A DNA stretch of 64,000 nt, from the NCBI GenBank assembly GCA_033816765.1, contig CM066287.1, forward strand, positions 7,192,001 to 7,256,000. The letters are read 5' to 3'. Of this stretch, positions 11,883 through 22,156 are shown one piece after another. The notes under the pieces were generated by a model. That model was not told the origin of the DNA. It worked only from the letters and a program-made list of their open reading frames with translations, and did no database searches. This stretch comes from Nothopassalora personata (Eukaryota; Ascomycota; Dothideomycetes; Mycosphaerellales; Mycosphaerellaceae). How positions within the stretch are numbered: position 1 is the stretch's first letter; each line of letters starts with the position of its first letter. A program made the translations under genes and the position numbers.

Positions 11883-12401
11883 GAAGGCTATGCGAAAGGG
11901 TATGATATCAACGGCCGGCATGAGATATGTATGCATGGTACAGCCAGAGGAGCAAGAGTGCGCAGGAAGACACGGACATCAGAAGCCCACGTTGAGAGCA
12001 GTGAAGATGACAATGCTTCGAAGAGGGAGATAGAGGGAGCAGGAAGCACAAGCTGCGCACAGAGTATGTACTGCCGCAAAGGTCGGAGCACGACTCGATT
12101 ATTGACACAGCAAAGCATAGCGCCGCGCGAGAAGGTGCGAGGAGTCTTCCCATGCGGCTACAATCAGTATTGCAGCCCGCTTTCTGACGACGAGAAAGAT
12201 AGCGCATCATTGTCGTTGCAGACCTCTTTCTGTTCCGTCTTCCTCGACATCCACGATGCACTACGATTCTCAGCTCAGAAGTGACCCTTAGAGCTTCCAC
12301 TGCGCGAAAAAGCCAATGCAAGCCACCACCACTTTAGTTCGACCTGGAGCAGCTGAATCATACTATATTACAGTACGAAGTCACTGAAAACGCACTTGGC
12401 C
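11883..12401. other. intergenic after LSM8
   Basis: About 520 bp with short overlapping ORFs on both strands, none with recognisable features. Likely the LSM8 3' UTR and the upstream region of the putative secreted-protein gene. Confidence 0.45.
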
Positions 12402-12994
12402 ATGCAACTACTGAGTATCGACTCTTTAAAGATATTCTTTGTAGCCATCGCGCAAATCGTGGCGGTCTGGGCACGACCAACCGAGGTACGCACACCTACT
12501 CTCCCTTCGCTACAAAGTAGCATCACTGAGACACCTCCAGCACAAACGAAGTCTACTACTCCGTCCTTGGCCTCCTCAGTACCGACGCTCCAGCCGACAA
12601 CACAGCAGCCCTCCCATTTGCAGACGAGTTGGTAACCCAGAAGCTCGCCCTCTCAGAAACAACGCTCGGTCGTCGCTTCCATGCCGATATCTCAGCCAAG
12701 CTCACGAGCTCGTCGCCCGATGTGACACCTGCTGGCACCAAGGCAGTATTGGACAATATGAACGTCACTGTCGATGATATCATGAAACCTAGGGCGACAG
12801 CAGCGACTGGAGATAGGGGAAGTCTTAACGGTTCTAAGGGAGTTCCCAAGGCGATTGAGGTTATTGCTTTTAGGAAAGTTGAGCCTGGTGATAATAAACC
12901 GTTGTCTCCATTTCCTCTTGGTATTCCGTTTCCGGGGAACTGGTTTATACCCGTTGGGATTATTGGGCCGCCATGGAGGTGTAGTGTTATGTGA
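12402..12994 (+). CDS. putative secreted protein, gene model unresolved
   Basis: The ATG at 12402 opens a signal-peptide-like start: a hydrophobic core (IFFVAIAQIVAVWA) with a likely cleavage after VWA. A GTACGC donor follows at 12486. The downstream open frame (about 12548-12994) reads NEVYYSVLGLLSTD... and looks coding for about 100 residues, then ends in a Pro/Gly-rich tail. Joining the donor to the obvious CCAG acceptor at 12540 leaves the frame one base off, and I found no canonical donor-acceptor pair that fixes it. Either an unusual splice, a one-base indel or pseudogenisation is involved. I recognise no family. Secretion is inferred only from the N-terminus. Confidence 0.45.
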
Positions 12995-13192
12995 GCTGAG
13001 AAAGGGGTGGAAGTCAGCACGCTGGGGAGGATACAGAGTGCTCAGGACAAGTAGTGTTGAGAACAATCATGGTATATGATTTTTGAAAGTCTAGCTCAGA
13101 CATACACAAATTGCTACTGAACGCACCTTCCTCACGCTGTCACCCTAACCAGCTTCAATGTCTTCCGAGCAGCAGCAACAACATGGCATACC

Positions 13193-14332
13193 ATGCGGCT
13201 TATCGACAGCAACACTCTGGAGCTGCGTGATTATCAGAAGAGCAGATCCTGCACGGCCAATTTGGAGTCATCAGTCACCGCTGGAGCAAGGATGAAGTCA
13301 TCCTCAAGGAATACCGGCGTGGTCTGAAGAAGGACAGCATTGGGTATCTGAAAATCGTCAGCAGCTGTGACCTCGCAAAGTCACGCAATCGCCAGTATGT
13401 CTGGATCGATACATGCTGCATCGACACGAGGAGTAGTGCAAAGTCCATGTATCGGAGGAATCCACGTTCGGCAAAATGCTACATCCAGCTCCAGGATGCT
13501 TCACTCGCTTCTGTCCCACCAGAAAAAGAGCCTCACGATCTCTTGGTGGGGGCTGGACGTTGCAGGAACTTCTTGCACCGACCAGAGTCCTCTTCTTTGC
13601 CAAGGACTGGAAGTCGATTGGCTCTCGCAGCGATGATGATATTGCATCTACCATCTCTCAAATCACAGGCTCCAGAGCTGCGACCTTGGTCAGTTCAGTC
13701 AGCTGCGATCCAGTGTCGCGCTAAAAAAGTCATGGGCCTCGAAGCGGAGGACCACCAGGCCGGAAGATCTTGCATGCAGCCTCCTCGGCTTCTTCGATGT
13801 GAACATGCCGCTTCTCTACGGCGAGGGAGCCACGAAGGCGTTCATGAGACTGCAGTTTGAGATCATTCGCAAAACTGGGGACAAGTCCATCTTCGCCTGG
13901 GAGTGGTCTCGTGCTACCGCTGAGGAAGCGTTCTCATGGCCAGGCTTATTGGCGCCCTCTGCGGAGCCTTCCGAGGGCTGCGGCAACATCGTAATCAGCG
14001 AGTTCAACTTTGAGAATCAGTTCCCGGATGAGATGACGAATTTAGAACTCTTCTGCAGTCCTAGGGCTGAGGTACTGCTGGGCGAGGGTAAGGCAGAGAA
14101 GTACATCATCGATCTGGACTGCACGAGGTTCCAGTATCTGCCCGAACGTGGCGGAAGGGTGAGGCAGAAATGCGATATTATGCTGGAGCCGTCGACAATC
14201 AATCAGGGAGTTCATCGGCGAAGACACTTTGCGCATTCCGAGAGTGTCAGGAGTTTCGAAGAACGCTACCCGAAGGAGAAAAGGAAGGATATTGGCGTGA
14301 AGCACGTCTATATTCGGCAAGCTGGTCTGTGA
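13193..14332 (+). pseudogene. HET-domain (heterokaryon incompatibility) pseudogene 1
   Basis: Typical HET-domain blocks appear in order but in different frames. MRLIDSNTLELRDY starts at 13193. The next frame carries HGQFGVISHRWSKDE and YVWIDTCCID (from about 13240). A third frame holds GGWTLQELLAPTRVLFFAKDW (about 13543). A fourth holds KRRTTRPEDLACSLLGFFDVNMPLLYGEGATKAF onward to the stop at 14332. At least three frameshifts are needed, and the stretch between the CCID and Met-Tyr-Arg motifs is shortened compared with the usual family. Intact HET proteins trigger cell death after fusion of incompatible hyphae. The last segment (13799-14332) stays open for 177 codons, but alone it lacks the HET core. 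Confidence 0.88.
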
Positions 14333-14345
14333 GGCTACGATCCGG

Positions 14346-15666
14346 TCACCTGTCGAAGGGACATCTCATCGCTCCTTTCCGCAGGATGTCCTCTCGAGCA
14401 GCCGTCATGTACAGGTCTCCCTTGCCAAGCAGGTTCTGAGGCCCGACCTCAGAGATTACATAGCCCTTCGGATAATACTTATCACCAGCGTCACCCGGAA
14501 GCGTGCCGCCAGAAGCCCACCGTATCCAGGCAGAGGGACCCCACCTGGACAACAATGTCGGCTCGATGTACCATGGATGAGCTCGGTACTTCTTCGCTTG
14601 ATAGCGGCCGTGCGTGTTTGGCTTCTCGGACCAATTGCGGACTCGTAAGAGATAAGGTCGAGGCAAGAACAAATGTCGCAAGACGAACGCCCTGATTGTG
14701 ATTACCGTGTTGATGATCGTCACCACCATCTTCGGGGGATCTCGCAGCCTGGACGTTGTCAGTTTCGGGGCGGATCAGAGGTCTTCTGAACTCACATCAT
14801 AGCGCTTCTTAGCCTGGGTTCCATCACCACAGTTAGCACCGGCAGGAACCGGTGTCGTATGCTCTTCGGCACATTGCAGAGCAACAGATCCATGGTGCCC
14901 CTCGAAAGCTCCCTGTTTGACTCAGCAGGCACCATAGCCTTCAATTCATACGCGTTGCACCAGTCTGCCATGTCGTGCAGAAAGTGCAGGCCGTCCATCC
15001 AGCCAGTCTCATATGACTTCAATTTGGTATACGGCATCTCCATAGTATCGCCCATAAACTTCCAGAATGCTCCGATGCCACATCTCTCAACATCGCTGAG
15101 CTCTCGCCACTCATGACGCGCGACCCAGCGGCTTGGCTCAAGAGCGAAGAGACCAAGCGTGTAAAGCATGTCGTCGTCCGAGATTTGGCCAGACTTACGA
15201 TAGAGCGAGTGTATGAAGTTCATGCGCGCAATAGCATCTACATGGCGAGTCGATCTAGGTGGCTGCAAGTTCGCTTCACGCAGTATGACTTCAGTGTCTG
15301 CTGCCCTTTTAGAGGCATTATCGTCAACGAGATGTCCCGTAGCCAGAAGCAGGCGTGAGATTGAGGGAATGCCGTATGTCTGCCTGTATGTTAGTTCAGC
15401 CGATGGTATGGGTCCCATCTCGAATACAGTAGTACCTTGAACAACGCGAATGATAAGGCGGTTAGATACATTGCTGGAACTTCCAGCGTGGACAAGTCGG
15501 ACTGAATCTTGAATGCCTCGTCCAGAGTCATGGTGGCGAGCGAAGCGCGGTCTGGAAATCGTTTTCGCAAGGCATCTCGTCGGCGGTATCGAAGGGCTCG
15601 GACGAGGCCGATGTACGCTATCGCGATTGTGAGGAGCCACGCCGGCGAGATTGAAGGAACGACCAT
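14346..15666 (-). CDS. mpaB/Lcp-type (DUF2236) membrane oxygenase family protein
   Basis: Three exons on the minus strand (15436-15666, 14796-15379, 14346-14748) join across introns of 55 and 47 nt to give 405 aa. All junctions are GT-AG, with branch points CTAAC and CTGAC. Residues about 8-26 are a hydrophobic membrane segment followed by Arg-rich residues. The family-typical block is RMNFIHSLYRKSG, then DDMLYTLGLFALEPSRWV, then EWRELSDVERCGIGAFWK and MGDTMEMPY. Relatives include the ER-bound MpaB oxygenase of mycophenolic acid biosynthesis and haem-dependent rubber oxygenases. The substrate here cannot be predicted, and no biosynthetic cluster surrounds it. Its stop lies only 13 bp from the end of the HET pseudogene. 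Confidence 0.85.
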
Positions 15667-16199
15667 TGCGTTCGAGCCTCTAATTGTCGCAGTATCGTGT
15701 TGGAAGGTGTGTGCATGCAGCTGAAGTGGCTAGTCAAGGCATGTGCAGGTGCATGTTCCGAACGTTCGGGTGACGCTACCTTAGGTAATCACTGAATGCC
15801 ATGCCATCCCCAGCGAGGGCAAGATGACTATTTCTATATCAGTCCGGCTGCAGCCGCAAGAGCACACTGCATTAATTCTCTTTACGAACGGCAACAGTCT
15901 GCCGAAATGACCGCCAATGCGGTCAAGAACGGTGCTCGCGATACTAAGTCTAGTTAGCTTGCACTCGTTGGGGATTGCATTCAGTGATTACCTAGGGAAG
16001 TCCAACACCTTGGAATATCCTGTGTCACATCGATTGAACTGAATTAATACAACAAACCGCAGCCACTTCCACTCTTTGATCTATCAGCGGAAACTGCTTC
16101 ATCCGCCAAGGAATCCTTGACCACAGCCTTGCATGCTGCGTTAAAGTGCTGATGCACTGGCTGAATTCGGAAGTCTGCAGAAGAGTGACTCGACTTCAT
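15667..16199. other. intergenic, mpaB-like to AFG1-like
   Basis: About 530 bp holding the promoter of the mpaB-like gene and the 3' flank of the AFG1-like gene. No recognisable feature. Confidence 0.45.
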
Positions 16200-17645
16200 T
16201 CAGTCAGTCGTACCGTACTCTTTTGAGCCCATCTCGTACAGCCTAGAGATAGCTCTGCCGATAGCAAAGCCAACATCTGTCTCACCAGCACCGCCGGTGG
16301 CAAGAGAAGCCTCGACGAGTCCAGTGGCCGACCACTCCGTCTCGCCGATGAAGGTAGACATCATTGAGCTGCTTGCACCTCCTTCGCCTTTGACTCTCAT
16401 CTCCTGAATTGAATTCTTCTTGAGATGCTTGGGCACAATGTTCGTGAAAACATCGCCAAGTGGCACATCGGACTGACAGAACACCCGAGTCTTCATTTCG
16501 TAGGCCAGATCGATCATCGTAATGAAGCGACGCACAAAATCTTTCTCGTCCTCACGATAGCAGCGCAGACCAGATATGAAGATCGTGTCTGTGGACGAGC
16601 AGAGGGCATGGTAGTCAGCGGCACCCAAAGAGGCCTCGCAAAGCTCCGCGAAACTACCACTGATCATCGCGAAGCGTTTTCCCTTCTCTGCCGACGTGGT
16701 CATCTCGTCCTCAAAGGCAGCTTCCACGTCCAGCATGCGACTGCCGTATACTTGAAGGGGGATGCGCTTCAACTTTGCAGTGCCTAAAGTCTGCTGATAA
16801 GATTCTTGGAACGCTCCAGCATCGGTGAAGAATGTCTGTATTCTCTCTCCATCGCTGCCTGCATCTTGGAGGCTTCTCATTCGGTAGTCGTCCTTACCAC
16901 CGATCTCCCAGACCTCGCAGCGTCTTTGCACTTCCTCAATGAATGGCGTGAAGAGGTCGCGGTTGAGACCGTTCTCGTACAGACCATCAGGATGGCGATT
17001 GCTGGTGCTGACCATTACACCTCCGGACTGCCTATCAAACAGAATGGTGTTAGCCATAACGACCACGTAACGATACCTCAGTGACTGGTATTAGGTGGCG
17101 AGAAGGCACATCGTGGAACGCATGTTATGAGGTTCCGTTGTGAGCTAAGCCACCTTACAACGCCTGATGCCTTTCAGAACGTACCAGATCGATGAAAATA
17201 ACCTGGAGATGATCATGGCGTCTGCAATGTCCGTGATCTGAAACTCATCGAAGCATAGCACACGAGATTCCGCATGGATCCTACGTCCTATCTCTACCAG
17301 AGGATCCCCGCGATAGGCCGGTGAAGATCGTGCTTCATGCAACCGATGATGGATATCGTTCATAAACTCATGGAAGTGAATCCGCCGTCTGGTAATTTCA
17401 GAAGGCAAGGTCGATGCGAATAAATCCGCGAGCCGGGACTTTCCAGTGCCGACGGAGCCATAGATATAGAGACCTCTAGGTGCCCGCACTGGTTGGCCTG
17501 GAATGTATGTTGCATTGTTCGTTGTTGCCAAATCATCCTGCAACCTGGACAGCCGTTTAACCAGTGCGGCTTGATGAGGGTCTGTGACCAGACGCCCACG
17601 TTGTACCAGGCTCTTGTATGCAGCCTGAAGTGCTGAGCTGGTCAT
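16200..17645 (-). CDS. AFG1/ZapE-family P-loop ATPase
   Basis: Two exons (17185-17645 and 16200-17031) join across a 153-nt GTACGT...TAG intron to give 430 aa. The Walker A is YIYGSVGTGKS, the Walker B RVLCFDEF followed by QITDIADAM, and a sensor-like VMVSTSNR follows, all in family order. Mitochondrial Afg1/LACE1 and bacterial ZapE share this architecture. The eukaryotic members act with the inner membrane in protein quality control. The chosen start places the AAA core almost at the N-terminus without a clear mitochondrial presequence, so this may be a paralog or an unrecognised upstream exon may exist. A 43-codon upstream ORF (17642-17773) ends over the start codon. It is divergent from the acyl-CoA dehydrogenase at 18184. 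Confidence 0.85.
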
Positions 17646-17773
17646 CTATTGTGACTCGTCTTGAGCATGTTGACAAGTCGTGTCAAGGTTGAAGTTGAGG
17701 TCATGGACTTGGTCGACAAGGTTGTGGCGCCATCCACGAGTGGCTCGAGCTCTCCGAAGATCAACCCTTCCAT
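17642..17773 (-). promoter_or_regulatory. upstream ORF overlapping the AFG1-like start (ATGA)
   Basis: An ATG at 17771-17773 opens 43 codons whose TGA stop overlaps the main ATG as ATGA. The C-terminal half reads TSTSTLTRLVNMLKTSHNR, basic and hydroxylated like a mitochondrial presequence but in a different frame from the main ORF. If transcribed it could reduce translation of the ATPase or allow reinitiation. Whether the transcript starts upstream of it is unknown. Confidence 0.35.
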
Positions 17774-18183
17774 CAGCAATACTCGACGCTCTTCGTGATT
17801 CCCCAGTCATTCAGCTCCAGAGCATGAAAATTGACGACTGCCTGACTTGATGGCACTGGCTGCTGCCTTCCGATCGCGAGCGCGCCAGTGCCACCTGCAA
17901 TGCTCGCTAAACGCGTGTCAGCGCCTTTCTACTCATGTGCTTCGGCTCAATTCGGCTAGAAAATGACCGAGGCAGAGACTCCACCTTCTCCTGCTCGTTA
18001 ACGGTAAGCATATGATCGATGCTAAGCACAATACAGCGGGTGAATGCATGCTGCGGCGGGTCACAGAATCAACTACCATAGCAAGATATGAGCAGTGATA
18101 GTCCTTTGAAATAGCGACCACTCCACCTCTGATCGTTCCGTCAAGCCCACTTCTCTTGTACAACATTTCAGCTTCCGTCCATT
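17774..18183. promoter_or_regulatory. divergent promoter region AFG1-like / acyl-CoA dehydrogenase
   Basis: About 410 bp between the minus-strand upstream ORF and the plus-strand acyl-CoA dehydrogenase start. No clear named motif seen. Confidence 0.4.
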
Positions 18184-19530
18184 ATGAATTCATCGTCAGT
18201 ACCCCCCGTAGACGCGAGGCAAGGGCTTCCGACTGAACCAGGGAAGAAGGAAGTCTTTGGGAACCCAGCACCATGGGGTGAGCCAGCTTGGAGTCACGGA
18301 ATTGCGTCTCCCTACTACAACGAAACCCACAGGAAATCCCGCAATGTCCTACGCGAGTACGTAGACAAGAACATCCTGCCGTACGCCCTGGATTGGGAGG
18401 AGAAAGGCGAAGTACCAGAAGAAGACCGACTGCAATGGGCCCGATCAGGATTCGCGTTCTCTGACGTGCCCCTTGAGTATCGACCAAAGGATATCCCGTT
18501 TCCCGCCGGCGTTCATGTGAAGGATCTTGATGCTTTCCATCTCCTGGTCCAGACAGACGAGACATCCCGCGTCGAAGGTGGCGTCACGTCAAGTCTAGGT
18601 GGAGGGTCAGTCATTGGTATACCACCCGTAATTCACCACGGCACAGAGGAGCAGAAACGAAAGTGGTTGCCGGGACTCTTTACTTGGGAGACGAGCTTCT
18701 GCCTGGGAATCACCGAGCCGAATGCAGGTTCCGATGTGGCCAATATCATTACCACAGCTCGGAAGACTGACGATGGGAAGTTCTATATCGTGGATGGGAC
18801 CAAGAAATGGATCACTGGTGCTCCGTGGGCCACACATATGACGACGGCTGTGAGAACAGGAGGCCCCGGAATGAAGGGCATATCCGTTCTCGTGATCCCG
18901 CTTGACTCGAAGGGCATCACGACGCGACGCATCCCCAACAGTGGCCAGAAGGCAGGCGGGGCTTCACTCATCGAGCTAGATGAAGTAAAAGTGCCCGTAG
19001 AGAACCTCCTTGGTAAAGAGAACGAGGGCATGAAGATCATCATGGTCAACTTCAACCGCGAGCGATACATCATGTCCGTGGGATGCAACCGCAAAGCACG
19101 AACCTGCTTGTCTGTCGCCTTCGACTATGCAAACAAGCGAGAGACATTCGGCAAGAAGCTTATCGAGAACCAGATCATCTCGAGTAAGTTCTCAACAATG
19201 GCTCGCTACGTTGAGAGCCACTGGGCGTTCCTCGAACAGATTGCATATGCTGTGCAGCAATCGCCGCTCGCTTGGCAGGACCCTGACGTGGCTGGAAGGA
19301 TAGCTCTCGCGAAAGTGCAGGGCGGGCGGATTGAGGAGATGGCATGCCGTGAAGCGCAGCAAGTTCTGGGTGGAGCGGGATATCAGCGCGGTGGTCCAGG
19401 CGCTGCTGTTGAGCAAATTAGCAGAGATTTGAGGATGATGGTCGTGGGTGGTGGTTCGGAGGAGATCATTTCTGATCTGGCAGTGAGGCAAGAGACTGTC
19501 CTTGCTAAGAGGCGTGGGTGGAAGTTGTAG
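18184..19530 (+). CDS. acyl-CoA dehydrogenase family flavoprotein
   Basis: Single exon, 448 aa. The three-domain ACAD fold is evident: an N-terminal helical domain, the central FAD-binding motif FCLGITEPNAGSD and KWITGAP, and the C-terminal helical domain with RETFGKKL and QQVLGGAGYQRGG. The Glu position used by medium-chain enzymes (in a YEGT motif) is replaced by VVGGGSEEI. A Glu in FNRERYIM aligns by my eye with the alternative catalytic Glu of isovaleryl-CoA dehydrogenase, so activity is plausible with an unassigned substrate. FAD-dependent alpha,beta-desaturation of an acyl-CoA is expected. The C-terminus WKL is not a clean peroxisomal PTS1, and no mitochondrial presequence is obvious. 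Confidence 0.9.
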   Translation: MNSSSVPPVDARQGLPTEPGKKEVFGNPAPWGEPAWSHGIASPYYNETHRKSRNVLREYVDKNILPYALDWEEKGEVPEEDRLQWARSGFAFSDVPLEYRPKDIPFPAGVHVKDLDAFHLLVQTDETSRVEGGVTSSLGGGSVIGIPPVIHHGTEEQKRKWLPGLFTWETSFCLGITEPNAGSDVANIITTARKTDDGKFYIVDGTKKWITGAPWATHMTTAVRTGGPGMKGISVLVIPLDSKGITTRRIPNSGQKAGGASLIELDEVKVPVENLLGKENEGMKIIMVNFNRERYIMSVGCNRKARTCLSVAFDYANKRETFGKKLIENQIISSKFSTMARYVESHWAFLEQIAYAVQQSPLAWQDPDVAGRIALAKVQGGRIEEMACREAQQVLGGAGYQRGGPGAAVEQISRDLRMMVVGGGSEEIISDLAVRQETVLAKRRGWKL

Positions 19531-20133
19531 TTGCGGACAGCATCCACGCTTGATCATGCAGCTCTGTCGCATCCTTATCGCTCAAGGGTGATGCCGATCT
19601 GGACATTGAGCCGATGCTAATGTTCATGGATATCATTCAAGGGCTCAAGCTTCCTTACGGACATCCTCGGACGCAGGAGTGGACGAGGCATGCACAACAT
19701 GTGCTCGTACATGAGAGTCTAGGCCACGATCGAATGACTTTGAGGAAAGTCCACTTGCCGACCTCCGCCCACGCCGTAGAATTAAGCCCGGCTCAAAGTG
19801 GCGCATGTCAGACTGTCAGCCTAAGCTACAAGGCCTTTGTCGAGTTCAAGCAATCAATCGACATCGCTGTTGGCTGAGCACCGAGAAAAGGAGCCCACCA
19901 AACATCCAATAAGTAGCACACGTTGATGCAACATCGGACCAGCAAGTGATGTCTCCTCGGGCTCTCCAGGCTTGCAGCGAATAATGTGCCCTGCGTGAGA
20001 TCGTGAGACATCTGCGCTTCTCCAGTTCCAACAGAACGTCCCTCCACAATGATTCGATCCCTCCAGCGTGGGAGACGTGTTTCAGAATCGCTAGGCTGAG
20101 CATCTGCCGCCCGCGATGTGCTTGTACCACACT

Positions 20134-20160
20134 GCGACACGGCGACACGGCGACACGCCG
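20134..20160. repeat. GCGACACG short tandem repeat
   Basis: Three copies of an 8-bp unit (gcgacacg), the last diverged at its end, in the gene-poor interval. Confidence 0.75.
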
Positions 20161-20765
20161 CAGACCATGTGCAGTGACGCACGCAGAGTTGCTTAGCGAC
20201 GTAGCACTGTTGGGGAGCACAAGGGCTGGTCGAGGGTTGAGCTGTACGACCGAGCGTGTGGTATCGATTCCGAAGAGGTGGTCAAGCTGCGAAGTGGTGT
20301 CACGGTGTAGAAAGCGCGCAGCTCTCCAGCCTCTACATTGATCGAAGCCGGTACTGGAAGTGGCAAGCCCACCGACGAGGTGGGGCGATAGCCTGTATGT
20401 ATGGATGCGGTCTCTGCTCCGCAGCCGCTGTCGTGACTCTCATTGTGCAGCGACATGAAGCCGGCGGAAGGCAGCTTGCCATCGGGCCATGTGATACGGG
20501 AGGAAGGTGGACGAGAAGCGCGCAACCGCGAGAGTACCAGCCCCCCGGATGAATGTGCAATATTCTTCCGGCGAATCATATCGCGAGCGAGCATGTCGTC
20601 GGACCGAAGCGCTTGATGCTTGTTCCTCGTGCTCTGGGTCCAAGCCTCCAAGGGTTTTCATCCGTGACGTTGGGTAGCAGGAGCGATAGACGTTGCTTGC
20701 GAGACGGTTGGGCCCCGCAACAGTCGCATCGCATCCGCACACAGTATGTATATCGCGCTCGTAGG

Positions 20766-20787
20766 ATATATATATATATATATATAT
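20766..20787. repeat. (AT)11 microsatellite
   Basis: Perfect alternating AT tract of 22 bp, a typical polymorphic dinucleotide locus. Confidence 0.9.
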
Positions 20788-22156
20788 GTTCTTCACGCAT
20801 GCGTCACTGGACATGGCCTGATGAGATACGGAGCCCTGTGAAGACTTGCCGCCGTGCTCAGATATTTGACTTCGCGATTGTCCGATCCCTGGGCGCGGGA
20901 CGCTGGGACTCAGCCGAGTCAACTGCGGGCTAGCTGCCTCTGAGAGTGGCTTAAGACCTGGCTTGCACTTCTCCTTCCACCTATCAGATTCTTCTCGTAC
21001 TCTTCTTCCCATCACACCCAATCACAGACTGTCGCATCGTGGTTCGCAGTTGGGACGACGCGGGACCGTCGCGTGTGCACAGCACGAATGAGAGAACAAG
21101 GTACGACTCCATCCTCCAGTAACGTGACTGTCGCCTGCTGCGAGCTGAACGCTGTCTGGGAGCCGCGACGACCAGTCAATTGTCCGCCCGGGACGTTGAC
21201 GGTGAGCAGCAGAGCGGATGACGTCGCGTGAGGCATTGAGTCGCGACGACATGCTGACGCTGCCGCAGAGTCGATATAGCAAGGAAGCCGCTGTGAGGAA
21301 TATCAACAAGACCCTCCGGTAAGCTCGTCGTCCGCCACACAACGCACGCGTGCCCAGCGGTGGCAAGAACAGCAATGCGCGCGCACGACATGGAGCAGAT
21401 GCGATGCCGCAGAGCTTTCATCGCCCTTTGCATAGCATAGCACAGCGCGGCAAAGCTCGGAGCTTTTCCATAGCTTCGTGGCCGCGCTGTCAGACTGCCT
21501 GCCTGCCCATGCGACCGCTGCCAAAATAGCAGGCCACCCGGCGCGAAGCGATCGGACTGCGCTGTCACATGTGGCGGTGCGAACTGTCGAGAGAAAGCTT
21601 CGTCACAAGCGCGATTCTGATGCGCTGGCCGAATTGCTCGATTGGAGTTGATGCGCTGGCATAACGCGGGAAGCATGCAGCTCACCTTTGATAGCCGTCG
21701 ACTGCCCACCGCGTCACCAATTGCTGCTCGCTGTGCCTGTACTCGAGTCTAGGAATCGTCGCTAATGTTTGGCCCAGCATTTAGTACCCGCCGCCCGCAA
21801 GTCCGCTGGCCTGTTGTGTAGCCAGTCAGAGGTACGCCGACCCTTCTCGAGACCCTACTCGTCTTCAACACAGCGGCACGCAAACCGTCCAGGTCCTGCA
21901 CCGCCTCATGCGGCGACAAACGCGCTCTGCCAGACTGCTCTGATTCCGTACGGAAGCAGCGTCGGCAGCGGATCGTCCGAGAGGCTCATTCGAAGCTGTA
22001 CGCTGCTTCGCGCCTTGGGCCGCGACAACACAGGCTGACACCTCATCGCGTCTCCAGCTTGAGCGCAGCACGTGCCTCGCCATATCACTCGCGGCAGACA
22101 AGACCCCCGAAACTCGATTAGCTCGTCGCGCCGCCGACGACTCTACTCCTCTCGTC

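Larger units (their letters stand above)
19531..22156. other. gene-poor 2.6-kb interval
   Basis: Both strands carry only short overlapping ORFs without recognisable motifs. They reflect high GC more than coding. The interval includes a CGGCGACA tandem repeat near 20134-20160 and an (AT)11 run at 20766-20787. The right end is presumably the long promoter and 5' UTR of HAPB. A non-coding RNA or a rapidly evolving gene cannot be excluded. Confidence 0.5.

Noticed and set aside
13193..14332. Repeat-induced point mutation as cause of HET decay
   Set aside because: The damage is indels shifting frame, and GC content is not lowered as RIP would do.
14346..19530. mpaB-like, ATPase and acyl-CoA dehydrogenase genes as a secondary-metabolite cluster
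   Set aside because: No core synthase, transporter or pathway regulator nearby; neighbours are a HET relic and housekeeping genes.
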